A DNA stretch of 64,000 nucleotides from Rhizobium sp. N324 (GCF_001664485.1 NZ_CP013630.1:1987001-2051000); one strand, 5' to 3'; shown: positions 1 through 9,456, counted from the stretch's first letter. The notes: generated by a model from the letters alone, not told the origin. Made by a program: numbers and translations.

Positions 1-1
1 C

Positions 2-145
2 GATGCGCCCCATCACAACGGCGATTTCGAATTCGCCTCCGCCAAAGAGTCTTCGGAAGTCGCGCTCTGGCTGCTCGGCAACTACATCGCCGAGCCGGAT
101 AGGGACCTGCCGTCCGGCAATATTGCGGCGGCGAACAAGCAGTAG
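2..145 (+). CDS. C-terminal fragment of an unrecognised protein
   Basis: An open frame runs in from the left edge and stops with TAG at 143-145, giving 47 residues of a C-terminus that includes the segment VALWLLGNYIAEPD. Codon use is typical of the neighbouring chromosomal genes and the stop lies 15 bp from the end of trmFO, so the two genes converge. The start lies outside the window. I do not recognise the family and assign no function. Confidence 0.55.
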   Translation, partial: DAPHHNGDFEFASAKESSEVALWLLGNYIAEPDRDLPSGNIAAANKQ

Positions 146-160
146 ATCAGAAGCGATCCA

Positions 161-1594
161 TCAGGCGCTTTCGGCAAATGGCGAAGTCTGGCCGAGCCAG
201 GCGGCGCAGTCTGCAAGGGCGCGCCGCGCGATCAACTGCCGTTTCATGATCGTCTTGTCCTTGCCGCGGAAACGCTTGACGCCTTTGGGCTTGACGATCG
301 AACCGGGCTGGAGCTCCGGAAACAGCCCGAAATTGATGTTCATCGGCTGAAACGAGCGTTTGCCCGGCTCCTCGTCGGTGACGATATGTCCGCCGGTGAT
401 ATGGCCGAGCAGCGCGCCGAGCGCCGTCGTTGCCGGCGGCAGCGAGATCGCTTCGCCCTTGCGTTCGGCGGCGGCGAAACGGCCGGCCATCAGCCCGACG
501 CTGGCGCTTTCCACATAACCCTCGCAGCCGGTGATCTGGCCGGCAAAACGCAGGCCTGGCCGCGATTTCAAGGTTAGCGACGGGTCGAGCAAAGTGGGGG
601 AGTTGATATAGGTGTTGCGGTGCAGGCCGCCGAGGCGGGCGAATTCCGCATTTTCCAGCCCTGGGATCATCCGGAAGATTTCCGCCTGCGCGCCATATTT
701 CAGCTTCGTCTGGAAGCCGACCATGTTGTAGAGCGTGCCGAGCGCATTGTCCTGGCGCAGCTGAACGACGGCATAGGCCTTGACCGTCGGGTTATGCGCG
801 TTGGTCAGCCCCATCGGCTTCATCGGTCCGTGACGCAGCGTCTCGCGGCCGCGTTCGGCCATGACCTCGATCGGCAGGCAGCCGTCGAAATAAGGCGTGC
901 CTTCCCATTCCTTGAAACCGACTGCGTCACCCGATATCAGCGCGTCGACGAAGGCATTGTACTGCGCCTCGTCCATCGGGCAATTGATGTAATCCTTGCC
1001 GGTGCCGCCGGGGCCGACCTTGTCGTAGCGCGACTGGTACCAGCAGATATCCATGTCGATGCTCTCGCGGTAGACGATCGGCGCGATGGCATCGAAGAAG
1101 GCGAGCGAATCCTTGCCGGTTTCCGCTTGGATAGCGCTTGCAAGCGACGGCGCCGTCAGCGGCCCGGTGGCGACGATGGCAAGATCCCAGTCAGCAGGCG
1201 GCAGGCCGGTGATTTCCTCGCGTACGACGGTGATGAGCGGGTGGTCATCGATTGCCTTGGTCACCGCTTCGGAAAAGCCGTCGCGATCGACGGCGAGCGC
1301 GCCACCGGCCGGCACCTGGTGCCGATCGGCAGTGGCCATGATCAGCGAGCCCGCCATGCGCATCTCGGCATGAATGACGCCGACGGCATTGCTGGTCGCA
1401 TCGTCGGAGCGGAAGGAGTTGGAGCAGACCAGTTCGGCAAGTCCGTCTGTTTTATGCGCATCCGTGCCGCGTAGCCCGCGCATTTCATGCAGGATAACGG
1501 GGACGCCGGAACTGGCGATCTGCCAGGCGGCTTCCGAGCCGGCGAGCCCGCCGCCAACGACGTGGATGGGGGAATAGGAAGAGATCGTGTTCAT
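161..1594 (-). CDS. trmFO: methylenetetrahydrofolate-tRNA-(uracil-5-)-methyltransferase TrmFO
   Basis: This FAD protein makes 5-methyluridine at position 54 of the tRNA T-loop, using methylenetetrahydrofolate and reduced flavin; it was formerly called Gid. The 477 residues match the family length. The N-terminus has the dinucleotide-binding motif [13 protein letters not shown] at residues 12-24, followed by the family-typical LHEMRG and CSNSFRSDD segments. The C-terminal part contains [18 protein letters not shown], also typical of TrmFO. The ATG at 1594 is followed directly by the Rossmann strand, so the start is well placed. It is probably monocistronic, with a DUF1127 terminator just upstream. 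Confidence 0.96.
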   Translation of the reverse strand: MNTISSYSPIHVVGGGLAGSEAAWQIASSGVPVILHEMRGLRGTDAHKTDGLAELVCSNSFRSDDATSNAVGVIHAEMRMAGSLIMATADRHQVPAGGALAVDRDGFSEAVTKAIDDHPLITVVREEITGLPPADWDLAIVATGPLTAPSLASAIQAETGKDSLAFFDAIAPIVYRESIDMDICWYQSRYDKVGPGGTGKDYINCPMDEAQYNAFVDALISGDAVGFKEWEGTPYFDGCLPIEVMAERGRETLRHGPMKPMGLTNAHNPTVKAYAVVQLRQDNALGTLYNMVGFQTKLKYGAQAEIFRMIPGLENAEFARLGGLHRNTYINSPTLLDPSLTLKSRPGLRFAGQITGCEGYVESASVGLMAGRFAAAERKGEAISLPPATTALGALLGHITGGHIVTDEEPGKRSFQPMNINFGLFPELQPGSIVKPKGVKRFRGKDKTIMKRQLIARRALADCAAWLGQTSPFAESA

Positions 1595-1641
1595 CCCGGG
1601 CTGATACCATGTCGGCAGGTGCGATCCAACACCCCGGAATC

Positions 1642-1670
1642 AAAAACGGCGCCCTGCGGCGCCGTCTTTT
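1642..1670 (-). terminator. Rho-independent terminator of the first DUF1127 gene
   Basis: A perfect 8-bp stem (1646-1653 with 1658-1665) closes a 4-base loop and is flanked by five A on the left and four T after a C on the right. It can therefore terminate minus-strand transcription leaving the DUF1127 gene, and possibly act in both directions. Confidence 0.75.
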
Positions 1671-1713
1671 GAGCATCACGCTCGCTACTAGCGGGCCGTT
1701 AACGGCCGGCTAA

Positions 1714-1857
1714 TTAGCGAAACGAGCGGGATGCGATATTGCGGATGTCGTAACGGCTGACGCCGATGTCGGACAGGGTCTGGTTCGAAAGGCCGCCGAG
1801 TTCGTTGAGCGTACGGCGGTAGCTGAGCCAGCTTTTTGCAATGCGGATCGGGTTCAT
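1714..1857 (-). CDS. DUF1127 small protein (47 aa)
   Basis: This short frame encodes 47 residues beginning MNPIRIAKSWLSYRR and containing the DUF1127 core pattern LNELGGLSNQTLSDIGVSR, in which a conserved leucine-rich stretch leads to a D-[IL]-G-[IV]-x-R motif. DUF1127 proteins are small, basic and abundant in rhizobia; some bind RNA and influence phosphate or carbon metabolism, but no role can be assigned to this copy. It has its own terminator at 1642-1670 and a paralogue 300 bp away, so it probably forms an independent unit. Confidence 0.85.
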   Translation of the reverse strand: MNPIRIAKSWLSYRRTLNELGGLSNQTLSDIGVSRYDIRNIASRSFR

Positions 1858-2083
1858 TGTCTTTTTCCTCAAACAAATGTCCGCTGGATGGCGGGATCGC
1901 CTATCTCTCTGCGGTTGATGTTTATATAGGCGAGAACCGTCTTATTGTGCAGTGCAAATAATTGGCGTCTGCCATGCAATTGTGCAATGTGATGCCCGCC
2001 AATTAAGCGGTGAATATTTTTTAAGCGGGCTAACGAGCCGGAAAAACATGCAACCGCCGCGGCAGCTGTATGCAGGCAAAAGA

Positions 2084-2113
2084 AAACGCCCGCTGTGGGT
2101 ACAGCGGGCGTTT
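2084..2113 (-). terminator. Rho-independent terminator of the second DUF1127 gene
   Basis: A perfect 13-bp stem (2084-2096 with 2101-2113) with the 4-base loop GGGT lies 46 bp downstream of the minus-strand DUF1127 gene. The stem ends in A/T pairs, giving a U-rich 3' side in the minus direction. Confidence 0.8.
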
Positions 2114-2159
2114 CAACCGAGGACGATCCTGCTTGGGAGGAGCAGCGGATCGCCTGGAA

Positions 2160-2306
2160 TTAGCGGGCAGAAGCCTCACGGGCAACGCGATGGATGTCCG
2201 AACGGTCGATGCCGAGATCGTGCAATTCGCGGTTGGTCATGCGGCCAAGTTCCGTGACTGTCTGACGATACTTGCGCCAGTTATTGAAAGAGCGAGAGAA
2301 GTTCAT
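2160..2306 (-). CDS. DUF1127 small protein (48 aa)
   Basis: The 48-residue product begins MNFSRSFNNWRKYRQ and carries the DUF1127 signature ELGRMTNRELHDLGIDRSDI. A longer upstream frame exists, but the ATG at 2306 is preceded by an AAAGGGG ribosome-binding site at good spacing and gives the usual family length. It lies tandem to the other DUF1127 gene at 1714-1857, and both have separate terminators. DUF1127 proteins are often stress- or phosphate-regulated RNA-associated proteins; the specific role here is unknown. Confidence 0.88.
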   Translation of the reverse strand: MNFSRSFNNWRKYRQTVTELGRMTNRELHDLGIDRSDIHRVAREASAR

Positions 2307-2729
2307 GTTAAGCCCCTTTCCGAGGGTTTCATCTGCCAGCAGCCACCGATCGGCGCTGACCTCTATTTGATGACCGGAATATATGTTGCGGCGCAAAAGA
2401 CTAAAACAGCCAAGTTTTCAGATCACCTATGCGACGGATGCAACGCTTCCAGGGTATTTGACGCAGGCTCGCCGCTTTTCGGTCAACGAATAGGCAGAAT
2501 GATTTTAAGGGGAGCAGTCTGGCTAGGTGCGCGAAACAGGTGCCACTGCTCAAAAAGGCTTCTCCCTCCGGCGGTTCTGCCCGTGCAGCCGCTCCACCGA
2601 GGCATTTCGCTCGCATTGAAAGCCGCCCACTTGTCCGCAGCGTCGGCGGGAGCGGTTTGACAGCAGTGCGGCACGACGGCGCCAAGCGGCGGAAAACCTG
2701 GGTCGCCAATGCTTTAATTGCATTTTTGC
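2307..2729. other. Intergenic stretch with no supported gene
   Basis: The stretch between the second DUF1127 gene and the small RNA holds only short antisense-type frames without ribosome-binding sites or family resemblance. The part next to 2306 must contain the promoter of the DUF1127 gene, but I cannot place it with confidence. Confidence 0.5.
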
Positions 2730-2850
2730 TCAACAAAAACGCCCACCGGGGGAGGATCCGGCGGGCGCATTATGGTGACTGGCAACTGGGAGGAGGAGTG
2801 TTGCCAGCCTATCATAGCGCGCTGGGAGGAGGAGTGCGCGGCTACGAATA
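2730..2850 (-). ncRNA. alpha-r14 / 'cuckoo'-type anti-Shine-Dalgarno small RNA
   Basis: Read on the minus strand, three consecutive hairpins expose C-rich anti-Shine-Dalgarno loops. The first (stem around 2816-2822 with 2836-2843) and second (8-bp perfect stem 2779-2786 with 2800-2807) have the same 13-base loop ACTCCTCCTCCCA. The third is the terminator (10-bp stem 2740-2749 with 2758-2767, one mismatch) with CCTCCC in its loop, followed by five T. Hairpins exposing CCUCCUCCC loops define the alphaproteobacterial cuckoo/alpha-r14 RNAs, thought to bind ribosome-binding sites of mRNAs. The 3' end is well defined at about 2735. The 5' end near 2845 is estimated from the first stem and no clear promoter was seen. 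Confidence 0.8.
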
Positions 2851-3174
2851 TCATCACGGACAAAGAGATCCGAGGGCGTCCGGCAAGAGCCGGGCAGGGG
2901 CGCCATTCCCGTGCTTCGATGTCTATAAATAGTATGACTAATGACTATTTTGCAGTGCAATAATTTCATGAGTGGTTTGCAGTCTGTGCATACCTCTCCG
3001 TCCATATGCTTATATTAGCGCTTCCGGCGTTAGCGGACGGTTAAGGCGCGATACAAGTTAGACCAATGAGGAAATTGTATTTTGTCGCAAGGGCGTTTGC
3101 GAAGCCACATGCTGCGTCTATAACGGCATAGGCCGCAGCGCCGAAGTCGGCATTGCGGAAATGAGGGGTGGAGC
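2851..3174. other. AT-richer intergenic region between the small RNA and the membrane-protein operon
   Basis: No supported gene lies here. It sits between two divergent units, the minus-strand small RNA and the plus-strand DUF2157 gene, and should hold both promoters. The middle part (about 2930-3010) is distinctly AT-richer than the surroundings. No convincing paired -35/-10 boxes were identified. Confidence 0.5.
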
Positions 3175-4278
3175 ATGTATCGCGGCAGATTGGAGCGGGA
3201 TCTCTCGCTCTGGGTGGGCAAGGGCCTGCTGGGGCAGGAAACGGCAGGCGCGCTTCTCGCCGAATATGACAGCCGCCCGGCAAGCTTCAGCCTCGGCAGG
3301 GTGCTGATGGCGCTGGCGGCGCTGCTGCTGGCAGCCGCCATCCTGCTGGTCGTCGCCTCCAACTGGGAGGCCATTCCGCGCCTCGTCCGCGTCGGCGTCA
3401 TCCTGGCCCTGATCTGGGTGGTGCACATCGCCGCCGCCCGGATGCTCGCCCGCGGCGCGAGAGCGGCGGCAAGCGGCCTGCTGATCATCGGTGCGATGAG
3501 CTTCGGCGGCGCCATTTCGCTGGTGGGGCAGATGTATCATCTCTCCGGCGACGAGCAGACGGTGATGTATCTCTGGTTCGCCATCGCGACGATCTCGGCA
3601 ATTCTGTTCCGTTCGGGCGCGGTGGCCGTCGTTGCCGGCTTCCTCTCCTGGGCGTCCTTTGCCGTTTATCTCGAGAATTACGACAGCCATTGGATCGGGC
3701 TCGATCCCTGGATGGCGCCCGTCATGGCGGCGATCGTCATCGCGCTGGTGCGGTATACCGGCGCCGAGCGGGCCCGCCATCTCGCCTATCTGCTGCTGAT
3801 CGGCTGGCTTGCCTGGCTCTATGCGCTTTATGAGGAGATTGCCGTGGCGCTCGCCTTCGCAATCGGCGGCATGGCGGCCTTTGTCCTGACGGCGTTGCCA
3901 ACCCGGCCTGTTGTCTCCCTGGTCAGGAGCGCCGGTGCAGCCCCGGCCTTCTACAGCTTCCTCGTCGCCGCGATCGGCTTCCTGCTGCTGCATATCGAGA
4001 TCGAGGACGGCTGGCGGTTGGTGGTGCTCGGGGTGGCGACGCTTGGCGCTTCGGTGCTGGCGATCGCTCTGCATGGCAGGGACAACGGCGCGGTGCGTTA
4101 TCTCGCTTATACGACCTTTGCCGCCGAGATGCTTTATCTCGCCTCCGTGACTGTCGGATCGATCCTCGGCACGTCGAGCCTCTTTCTCTTCTCCGGTCTC
4201 TTCGTCGCGCTGGTTGCGTGGATCGTCATTCGTCTCGAACGGCGCTTTTCGGCCAATGCACAGGGGGAACGCGCATGA
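3175..4278 (+). CDS. DUF2157 domain integral membrane protein
   Basis: The 367-residue product has a soluble N-terminal part of about 40 residues, beginning MYRGRLERDLSLWVGKGLL, followed by many hydrophobic segments, including LMALAALLLAAAILLVVASN at about residues 44-63. That architecture and the pattern VASNWEAIPRLVRVGV match DUF2157 membrane proteins. The next gene, a GDYXXLXY protein, overlaps by 4 bp (ATGA), and this pairing is the usual one for the family. Its biochemical role is not known. The start is the ATG at 3175. Confidence 0.85.
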   Translation: MYRGRLERDLSLWVGKGLLGQETAGALLAEYDSRPASFSLGRVLMALAALLLAAAILLVVASNWEAIPRLVRVGVILALIWVVHIAAARMLARGARAAASGLLIIGAMSFGGAISLVGQMYHLSGDEQTVMYLWFAIATISAILFRSGAVAVVAGFLSWASFAVYLENYDSHWIGLDPWMAPVMAAIVIALVRYTGAERARHLAYLLLIGWLAWLYALYEEIAVALAFAIGGMAAFVLTALPTRPVVSLVRSAGAAPAFYSFLVAAIGFLLLHIEIEDGWRLVVLGVATLGASVLAIALHGRDNGAVRYLAYTTFAAEMLYLASVTVGSILGTSSLFLFSGLFVALVAWIVIRLERRFSANAQGERA

Positions 4279-4865
4279 ACTCGCTGATGGCAAAGCTGCA
4301 GTCCGGCAGGGGCTATCTGTTTTCGGCAATCATCGTCGCCGGCCTGCAGACGGTGATCCTCGGCACGATCATCCAGAGCCGGGCATCGATCCTCGCCAAC
4401 GGCGCCGAGGTGCTGCTGAAAACGGCGCCGGTCGATCCGCGCGATTTCCTGCGCGGCGATTATGTCGTGTTGAATTATGATATTTCCTCGGTGCCGGTGC
4501 AGACGGTCTCCGGCGGTATTCCGGCAGAGCCCGGCGAGCGCACTCTATGGGTTCGGTTGAAGAAGCAGGAGGACGGTTTCTGGACAGTGACCGAATCGTC
4601 GTTTCACCAACTGCCGCCACTGCCGGAGACCGTGATCCTGCGCAGCCAGCCATTCTACAGTGGCGGACTTGCTGCCGGCGACAGCATCCGTGTCGAATAC
4701 GGCATCGAGCGCTATTATGTTCCCGAGGGCGAGGGCAAGCCAATCGAGGAGGCCCGCAATGATGGCAACGTCGCCATTTCAGTGCGTGTCTCGCCGGCCG
4801 GCAGCGCGCAGATTCGCAGTCTGGTCGTCGACGGCAAGCCGGTTTACGACGAGCCGCTCTACTGA
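4275..4865 (+). CDS. GDYXXLXY domain membrane-anchored protein
   Basis: The product has one N-terminal membrane segment (YLFSAIIVAGLQTVILGTII) and then a periplasmic domain containing the family signature RGDYVVLNYDIS. The ATG at 4275 overlaps the preceding stop by 4 bp and has an AGGGGG ribosome-binding site, so it is preferred over the longer frame starting at 4218; the protein is then 196 residues. GDYXXLXY proteins accompany DUF2157/DUF4401 membrane proteins. Their function is undefined, and a shared envelope complex is an inference from the coupling. Confidence 0.85.
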   Translation: MNSLMAKLQSGRGYLFSAIIVAGLQTVILGTIIQSRASILANGAEVLLKTAPVDPRDFLRGDYVVLNYDISSVPVQTVSGGIPAEPGERTLWVRLKKQEDGFWTVTESSFHQLPPLPETVILRSQPFYSGGLAAGDSIRVEYGIERYYVPEGEGKPIEEARNDGNVAISVRVSPAGSAQIRSLVVDGKPVYDEPLY

Positions 4866-4935
4866 TCCGGCGGCAGCTCGGAAGAGGGCGGCTTGCGGGC
4901 CGCAAATCCCCTGTCATTTGCCGTTCATTTTTCCT

Positions 4936-4963
4936 TTGCCTCGACCAAATCGGGTGATATAGA
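4936..4963 (+). promoter_or_regulatory. Predicted sigma-70 promoter for tRNA-Leu
   Basis: A TTGCCT box and a TATAGA box are separated by 16 bp, with the tRNA beginning 55 bp downstream. The match is reasonable, but the prediction rests on the sequence pattern alone. Confidence 0.4.
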
Positions 4964-5018
4964 GACGCCGCGCTCCGGAAGGCCTCATGCGCAGGCATAG
5001 GCATGCGGTTCTGTGGAC

Positions 5019-5103
<85 letters not shown>

Positions 5104-5305
5104 GGCTGTTTGCAGGGGGAGACTAAGAACTTAGTTGTCCCCGAATGACGAAGGTTGTTCCGAATACTCGGAAGTGAGTGCCGTTCCCCGTTTGGCGGAA
5201 TGATACAGGAATTGGGAAAAGCCACGCGCGGCACGCTGCCGGCGTCGTGCTCATCGAAACGAACGGCGTCTGGGCACGGCCGCCACGACATGAAGGTAGG
5301 AAGAC

Positions 5306-6790
5306 ATGCAGGTTATCGAAACGCTCGCTGAAGGGCTGAAGCGCGAAATCAAGGTCGTTATCCCGGCCAAGGACATGCAGGACAAGATGGATCAGCGTCT
5401 TGCCGATGTGAAGGACAAGGTCCGCATCAACGGCTTCCGTCCGGGCAAGGTACCCGCTGCTCACCTGAAGAAGGTCTACGGCAAATCGATCATGGCCGAG
5501 CTCGTCAACGAGATCGTCCGCGAGCAGCCGGCCGCCATCCTCTCCAGCCGTGGCGAGAAGTCGGCCACGCAGCCGGAAATCGCCATGACCGAGGACAAGG
5601 ACGAAGCCGACAAGATCCTCGCCGCCGAGCAGGATTTCGAATTCACGCTCTCCTATGAAGTGCTGCCGCCGATCGAACTGAAGTCGGTCAAGGGCATCAA
5701 GGTCACCCGCGAAGTCATCGACATCGCCGACGACGAAGTCACCGAGCAGGTCCTGAAGGTTGCCGAAAGCGCCCGCGCTTACGAGACCAAGACCGGCAAG
5801 GCCGCTGACGGCGACCGCATCACCATGGATTATGTCGGCAAGGTCGATGGCGAAGCCTTCGAAGGCGGCACCGACCAGGGCGCCGAACTGGTGCTCGGCT
5901 CCGGCCGCTTCATCCCGGGCTTCGAAGAGCAGCTCGTCGGCGTCAAGGCCGGCCAGGAGAAGACCATCACCGTGACCTTCCCGGCCGACTATCCGGCCAA
6001 GAACCTCGCCGGCAAGGAAGCCACCTTCGACGTATCGGTCAAGGATGTTGCAGCGCCTGGCAAGGTTGAGATCAACGACGAACTCGCCTCCAAGCTTGGC
6101 ATCGAATCCGCCGATCGCCTGAAGGAAATCGTCCGCGGCCAGATCGAATCGCAGTACGGCTCGCTGACCCGCCAGAAGCTGAAGCGTCAGATCCTCGACC
6201 AGCTCGACGAGATGTATAAGTTCGAAACCCCGGCCTCGCTGGTCGATGCCGAATATAACGGCATCTGGAACCAGGTGAACAACGACCTCGCTCAGTCCGG
6301 CAAGACCTTCGAGGACGAAGACACGACCGAAGAGAAGGCACGTGAGGAATACAAGACGCTCGCCGAGCGTCGCGTCCGCCTCGGCCTCGTTCTCTCCGAA
6401 ATCGGCGAAAAGGCCGGCGTCGAAGTCACCGAAGACGAGATGCAGCGCGCCATCTACGATCAGCTGCGCCAGTATCCGGGCCAGGAAAAGCAGATCCTCG
6501 AATTCTTCCGCAGCCAGCCGGGTGCCGCCGCTTCGATCCGCGCGCCGATCTTCGAAGAGAAGGTCATCGATCATCTGCTGACCGAAATCGACGTCACCGA
6601 CAAGAAGGTGACCAAGGAAGAGCTGCTCGCCGAGGAAGAAGGCGAAGCGAAAGCCGAGACCAAGAAGGCCGCCCCGAAGAAGAAGGCTGCCGCCAAGGCC
6701 GAAGCTGCCGACGCCGGTGAAGGCGAAGAAGCCGCTCCGAAGAAGAAGGCTGCTCCGAAGAAGAAGGCAGCTGACGAAAGCGCCGAATAA
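5306..6790 (+). CDS. tig: trigger factor, ribosome-associated chaperone and prolyl isomerase
   Basis: Trigger factor binds the ribosome near the exit tunnel and helps nascent chains fold. The N-terminal domain has the ribosome-binding signature GFRPGKVP at about residues 46-53. The FKBP-type isomerase domain follows at about 160-245 ([20 protein letters not shown]), then the helical C-terminal domain. The 494 residues exceed the enterobacterial protein because of a low-complexity tail of lysine- and alanine-rich repeats (APKKKAA units), as commonly seen in rhizobia. A strong terminator follows at 6815. Confidence 0.96.
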   Translation: MQVIETLAEGLKREIKVVIPAKDMQDKMDQRLADVKDKVRINGFRPGKVPAAHLKKVYGKSIMAELVNEIVREQPAAILSSRGEKSATQPEIAMTEDKDEADKILAAEQDFEFTLSYEVLPPIELKSVKGIKVTREVIDIADDEVTEQVLKVAESARAYETKTGKAADGDRITMDYVGKVDGEAFEGGTDQGAELVLGSGRFIPGFEEQLVGVKAGQEKTITVTFPADYPAKNLAGKEATFDVSVKDVAAPGKVEINDELASKLGIESADRLKEIVRGQIESQYGSLTRQKLKRQILDQLDEMYKFETPASLVDAEYNGIWNQVNNDLAQSGKTFEDEDTTEEKAREEYKTLAERRVRLGLVLSEIGEKAGVEVTEDEMQRAIYDQLRQYPGQEKQILEFFRSQPGAAASIRAPIFEEKVIDHLLTEIDVTDKKVTKEELLAEEEGEAKAETKKAAPKKKAAAKAEAADAGEGEEAAPKKKAAPKKKAADESAE

Positions 6791-6814
6791 TCGCTTCTCA
6801 GTTCTGAACTCTGC

Positions 6815-6843
6815 AAGGCCCCGCCATCGTGCGGGGCCTTTTG
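6815..6843 (+). terminator. Rho-independent terminator of tig
   Basis: A perfect 10-bp stem (6815-6824 with 6831-6840) with a 6-base loop, followed by a short T run, 25 bp after the tig stop. Confidence 0.85.
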
Positions 6844-6950
6844 CTATCTCGACGCCTCCTCGATTATTGAGTTTTATTCACGGCAACAACAAATAGTTGC
6901 AATGAAGTATAATTCGATGCAGATTTCATTGACGGTGGGAGGACCGGACA

Positions 6951-7373
6951 ATGACCGTAAAAGATGACATGAAGAAACGCGTTGAAGAAATCTACGCTGT
7001 GCGTGACCGCGGCGATATCGAGGGCACGCTGGCGCTGATTGGTGAGGATTGCACCTTCCGGATGGCCGGCAATACACGGTTGGCGCCTTTTTCAACTGAA
7101 GCCGGCGGCCATGCCTTTCGGCAAGTGATAGAGCAACTCATCACTGTGTGGGATCTATCCAAGGTCAAGACAGCCGGCATCTATGTGGACGAGGAGGAGC
7201 ATATGGTCTTCGCCCATCGCGAAGGTGAGGTCAGGCACATCCCATCGGGTGTGAGCTTCTATACGGAATTCGTCGACAAGATCCATTTCAAGGATGGGAA
7301 ACCGGTCAAGATCGTCGAATTCGTCGACACGCTGCAAGTGGCTGAGACGACCCGGATCATCCAGTTCGCTTAA
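6951..7373 (+). CDS. SnoaL-like / NTF2-fold protein
   Basis: A 140-residue single-domain protein, the size of SnoaL-like members of the NTF2 superfamily. It begins with a helix (DDMKKRVEEIYAVRDRGDIE) then GTLALIGEDCTFRMAG, and ends with strands of the form HFKDGKPVKIVEFVDT, typical of polyketide-cyclase-like or ketosteroid-isomerase-like domains. A GGGAGGAC ribosome-binding site precedes the ATG. Substrate and pathway cannot be read from the sequence; it may be non-enzymatic. It appears monocistronic. Confidence 0.75.
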   Translation: MTVKDDMKKRVEEIYAVRDRGDIEGTLALIGEDCTFRMAGNTRLAPFSTEAGGHAFRQVIEQLITVWDLSKVKTAGIYVDEEEHMVFAHREGEVRHIPSGVSFYTEFVDKIHFKDGKPVKIVEFVDTLQVAETTRIIQFA

Positions 7374-7390
7374 GCCTCGGAGCTGATAAA

Positions 7391-7520
7391 GCATGTCGCG
7401 CAAAAGTGTGCCGCGGTTTTCCCAGGCAAAGCGCGAAGCGCTTTTGCGGCAACGACATGCATCAAAGCAAAGAGCTGAAGCGCGTCGCATGAAACAAGTT
7501 CGATGCGACGGGCTTTAGCG
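7391..7520. repeat. RIME-like palindromic intergenic repeat
   Basis: Two palindromic modules lie between convergent genes. The first is bounded by gcatgtcg (7391-7398) and cgacatgc (7453-7460); the second by cgtcgcat (7483-7490) and atgcgacg (7503-7510). The outer arms recur at 23731-23778, so this is a dispersed element resembling rhizobial RIME repeats rather than a one-off hairpin. Confidence 0.7.
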
Positions 7521-7531
7521 CAAATTGCAGC

Positions 7532-9301
7532 TCAATGCCGCGTCAGCTCCGCGACTTTCCTCACGTGGCTGACGGCCGCAGCGCCGCCGGCTGTTTTGGT
7601 AAAGAGGCTGAGTGTCTCTTCCTCATCATCGGCAACCGGCGTCAGGGCCTGATCCATATAGGTCTTCGACTTGGCGTCCCGTGAAATCAGGAATGCCGAA
7701 ATCGTCAGCCCGACGATCGTGCCGGCGAGCGAAGCATGTTTTCTGAAGGTTTCCCAGGCAAAACGCGGCCAAAAGACAAGCGGATTTTCGCGCGGCAACT
7801 CGGGACGCCGCTCTGAAGGTGTCTTCAGGCGCAGGAGACCGCTCTGCAGCGGATGCACGTTTTCAAGCGGCACGGTGGTTGCGAAAGAGACGAGAACCTT
7901 GACGAGCCTTGCGAGCGGCACCCCGGTCGCCACAGCACGACGCAGCAGCGTCTTCATATGATCGGGAGAATAATAGAGCGACCAGGCCTCGTGGTAGATG
8001 TCTTCCCACTCCTGCTTGCTCATCTGAGGATGCGCGGTGCAGACGTGCTCGACATCGTAGATGTTGAGATCGGCGTCCATCTCGACGCCCTTCTTCCACA
8101 GCACCTGATGGTCCTCGGAGCCGGGCAGCGGCGTCAGGATGAAGAATTCAATGACGTCGAGCGGCAGCTCTTCCTGTATGATCGCGATGTCGCGGCGGAT
8201 CGACTCCGGCGTGTCGGCCGGGAAGCCCAGGATATAACCGGCGAGCGTCATGATGCCCTGCGCCTTCCAGGCGAGCAGCATCTTGCGATATTCGGTGATC
8301 TTGTTCTGGTTCTTCTTGGCGGCGGTCAGGTTGTTGGGATTGACGTTTTCGAGGCCGATGAATACGCGGGTGACGCCGGCGCGCCTGGATTTCTCGATGA
8401 AATTGGGGATCTTGTGGCAGAGCGTATCGACCTGGATCATCAGGCCGAGCGGGATGCCGTCCCGCTCCTTGAGCTCGATCAGCCGGTCGAAGATCGCTTC
8501 CCAATCCTTGTTGCGGGCGAAATTATCATCGGTGATGAAGAATTTGTGGATGCCCTGCGCCCAGTTCATCCGCACCAGCTTTTCGACGTCGTCAGCCGAG
8601 CGGAAGCGTGACTTGCGTCCCTGCACATTGATGATGGTGCAGAACGAACACTGATAGGGACAACCGCGCCCGGCATCGAAGCTGGTGCTGAGCCCGAGCG
8701 TGCGCTGGATATTGTCCTTCGGCAGGAAGGGAACCGGCGTGCCGCCGATGCCGGGGAGGTCGTTCATGAAATTGTAGAGCGGCTTCAGCTCGCCGTTTGC
8801 CGCGTCGCGCAGCACCATATCGAGCCGGCCCTCGGCCTCGCCGGCAAACATCGAAATGCCCATGTCGCGGCAGGCTTCGAGCCCGACCGCCTTGCCATCC
8901 AACATCGACAGGCAGCCGGAAACATGGAAGCCGCCGATGGAAACCGGCAGGCCGGCATCGCGGAACGGCCGGGCGATATCAAGTGCGCGCGGATACTGGT
9001 TGGTCTGGACGCCGACGAGCGCGATCATGCCGAAATTGTCGTGGCGCTTGAACTGTGCGAGCAGTCCGGCGAAGTCGATCCGCGTATTGGTCTCGTCGAT
9101 CACGGTGATGTCGATCGCCGTGTCGGGCCCGAGCACCTTGCGCTCGGCGCATTCGGCGGCGATGCCATAGAGAGCTGCAAGCGAATTGGAAGGAATCATC
9201 GCCCGCCACCAGCGGATGACGTAGCCGTCGTCGTCATAATGCGACGGCTTGATCAGGATCAGCTGAAAACGTCGGCGCGTAGCTTCCAAGACATGGGACA
9301 A
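7532..9301 (-). CDS. B12-binding domain radical SAM protein
   Basis: An N-terminal cobalamin-binding-like region (residues about 13-180) precedes a radical SAM domain whose iron-sulfur cluster motif is CPYQCSFC at about residue 214 (C-x3-C-x2-C). Downstream segments FFITDDNFARN and GYILGFPADTPESIRRDI are characteristic of the fold. The C-terminus has a hydrophobic stretch (SLAGTIVGLTISAFLI), suggesting membrane association. The start is a TTG, as no ATG is suitably placed. Relatives act in hopanoid, bacteriochlorophyll or peptide methylation chemistry, but the substrate here is not evident. Confidence 0.88.
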   Translation of the reverse strand: MSHVLEATRRRFQLILIKPSHYDDDGYVIRWWRAMIPSNSLAALYGIAAECAERKVLGPDTAIDITVIDETNTRIDFAGLLAQFKRHDNFGMIALVGVQTNQYPRALDIARPFRDAGLPVSIGGFHVSGCLSMLDGKAVGLEACRDMGISMFAGEAEGRLDMVLRDAANGELKPLYNFMNDLPGIGGTPVPFLPKDNIQRTLGLSTSFDAGRGCPYQCSFCTIINVQGRKSRFRSADDVEKLVRMNWAQGIHKFFITDDNFARNKDWEAIFDRLIELKERDGIPLGLMIQVDTLCHKIPNFIEKSRRAGVTRVFIGLENVNPNNLTAAKKNQNKITEYRKMLLAWKAQGIMTLAGYILGFPADTPESIRRDIAIIQEELPLDVIEFFILTPLPGSEDHQVLWKKGVEMDADLNIYDVEHVCTAHPQMSKQEWEDIYHEAWSLYYSPDHMKTLLRRAVATGVPLARLVKVLVSFATTVPLENVHPLQSGLLRLKTPSERRPELPRENPLVFWPRFAWETFRKHASLAGTIVGLTISAFLISRDAKSKTYMDQALTPVADDEEETLSLFTKTAGGAAAVSHVRKVAELTRH

Positions 9302-9456
9302 GAGTATCTATCTTTCTTCAGAAGCTTTTGCCGGAGGCAAAATGGAGTTGAAGGCATCTGTCAGGCATCACGTATCAATACGATTCAGGCGGTCAAACTA
9401 AGGCGTAAAAAACGGCACTGCACGCAAAACGCTACGCACGGCAATTCCTCAATATA

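Noticed and set aside
2787..2835. The two ggaggagg stretches as ribosome-binding sites of plus-strand genes
   Set aside because: Both lie in the loops of stable hairpins and no start codon with a plausible gene follows; on the other strand they fit a small RNA.
3118..4329. Long minus-strand frame (403 aa) opposite the DUF2157 gene
   Set aside because: It mirrors a GC-rich coding gene, has low-complexity charged text and no recognisable domain; the plus strand gene has membrane segments and a coupled partner.
5123..6574. Minus-strand frame of 483 aa opposite tig
   Set aside because: The text is repetitive Asp/Leu/Gly-rich antisense of a trigger factor gene with all its domains on the plus strand.
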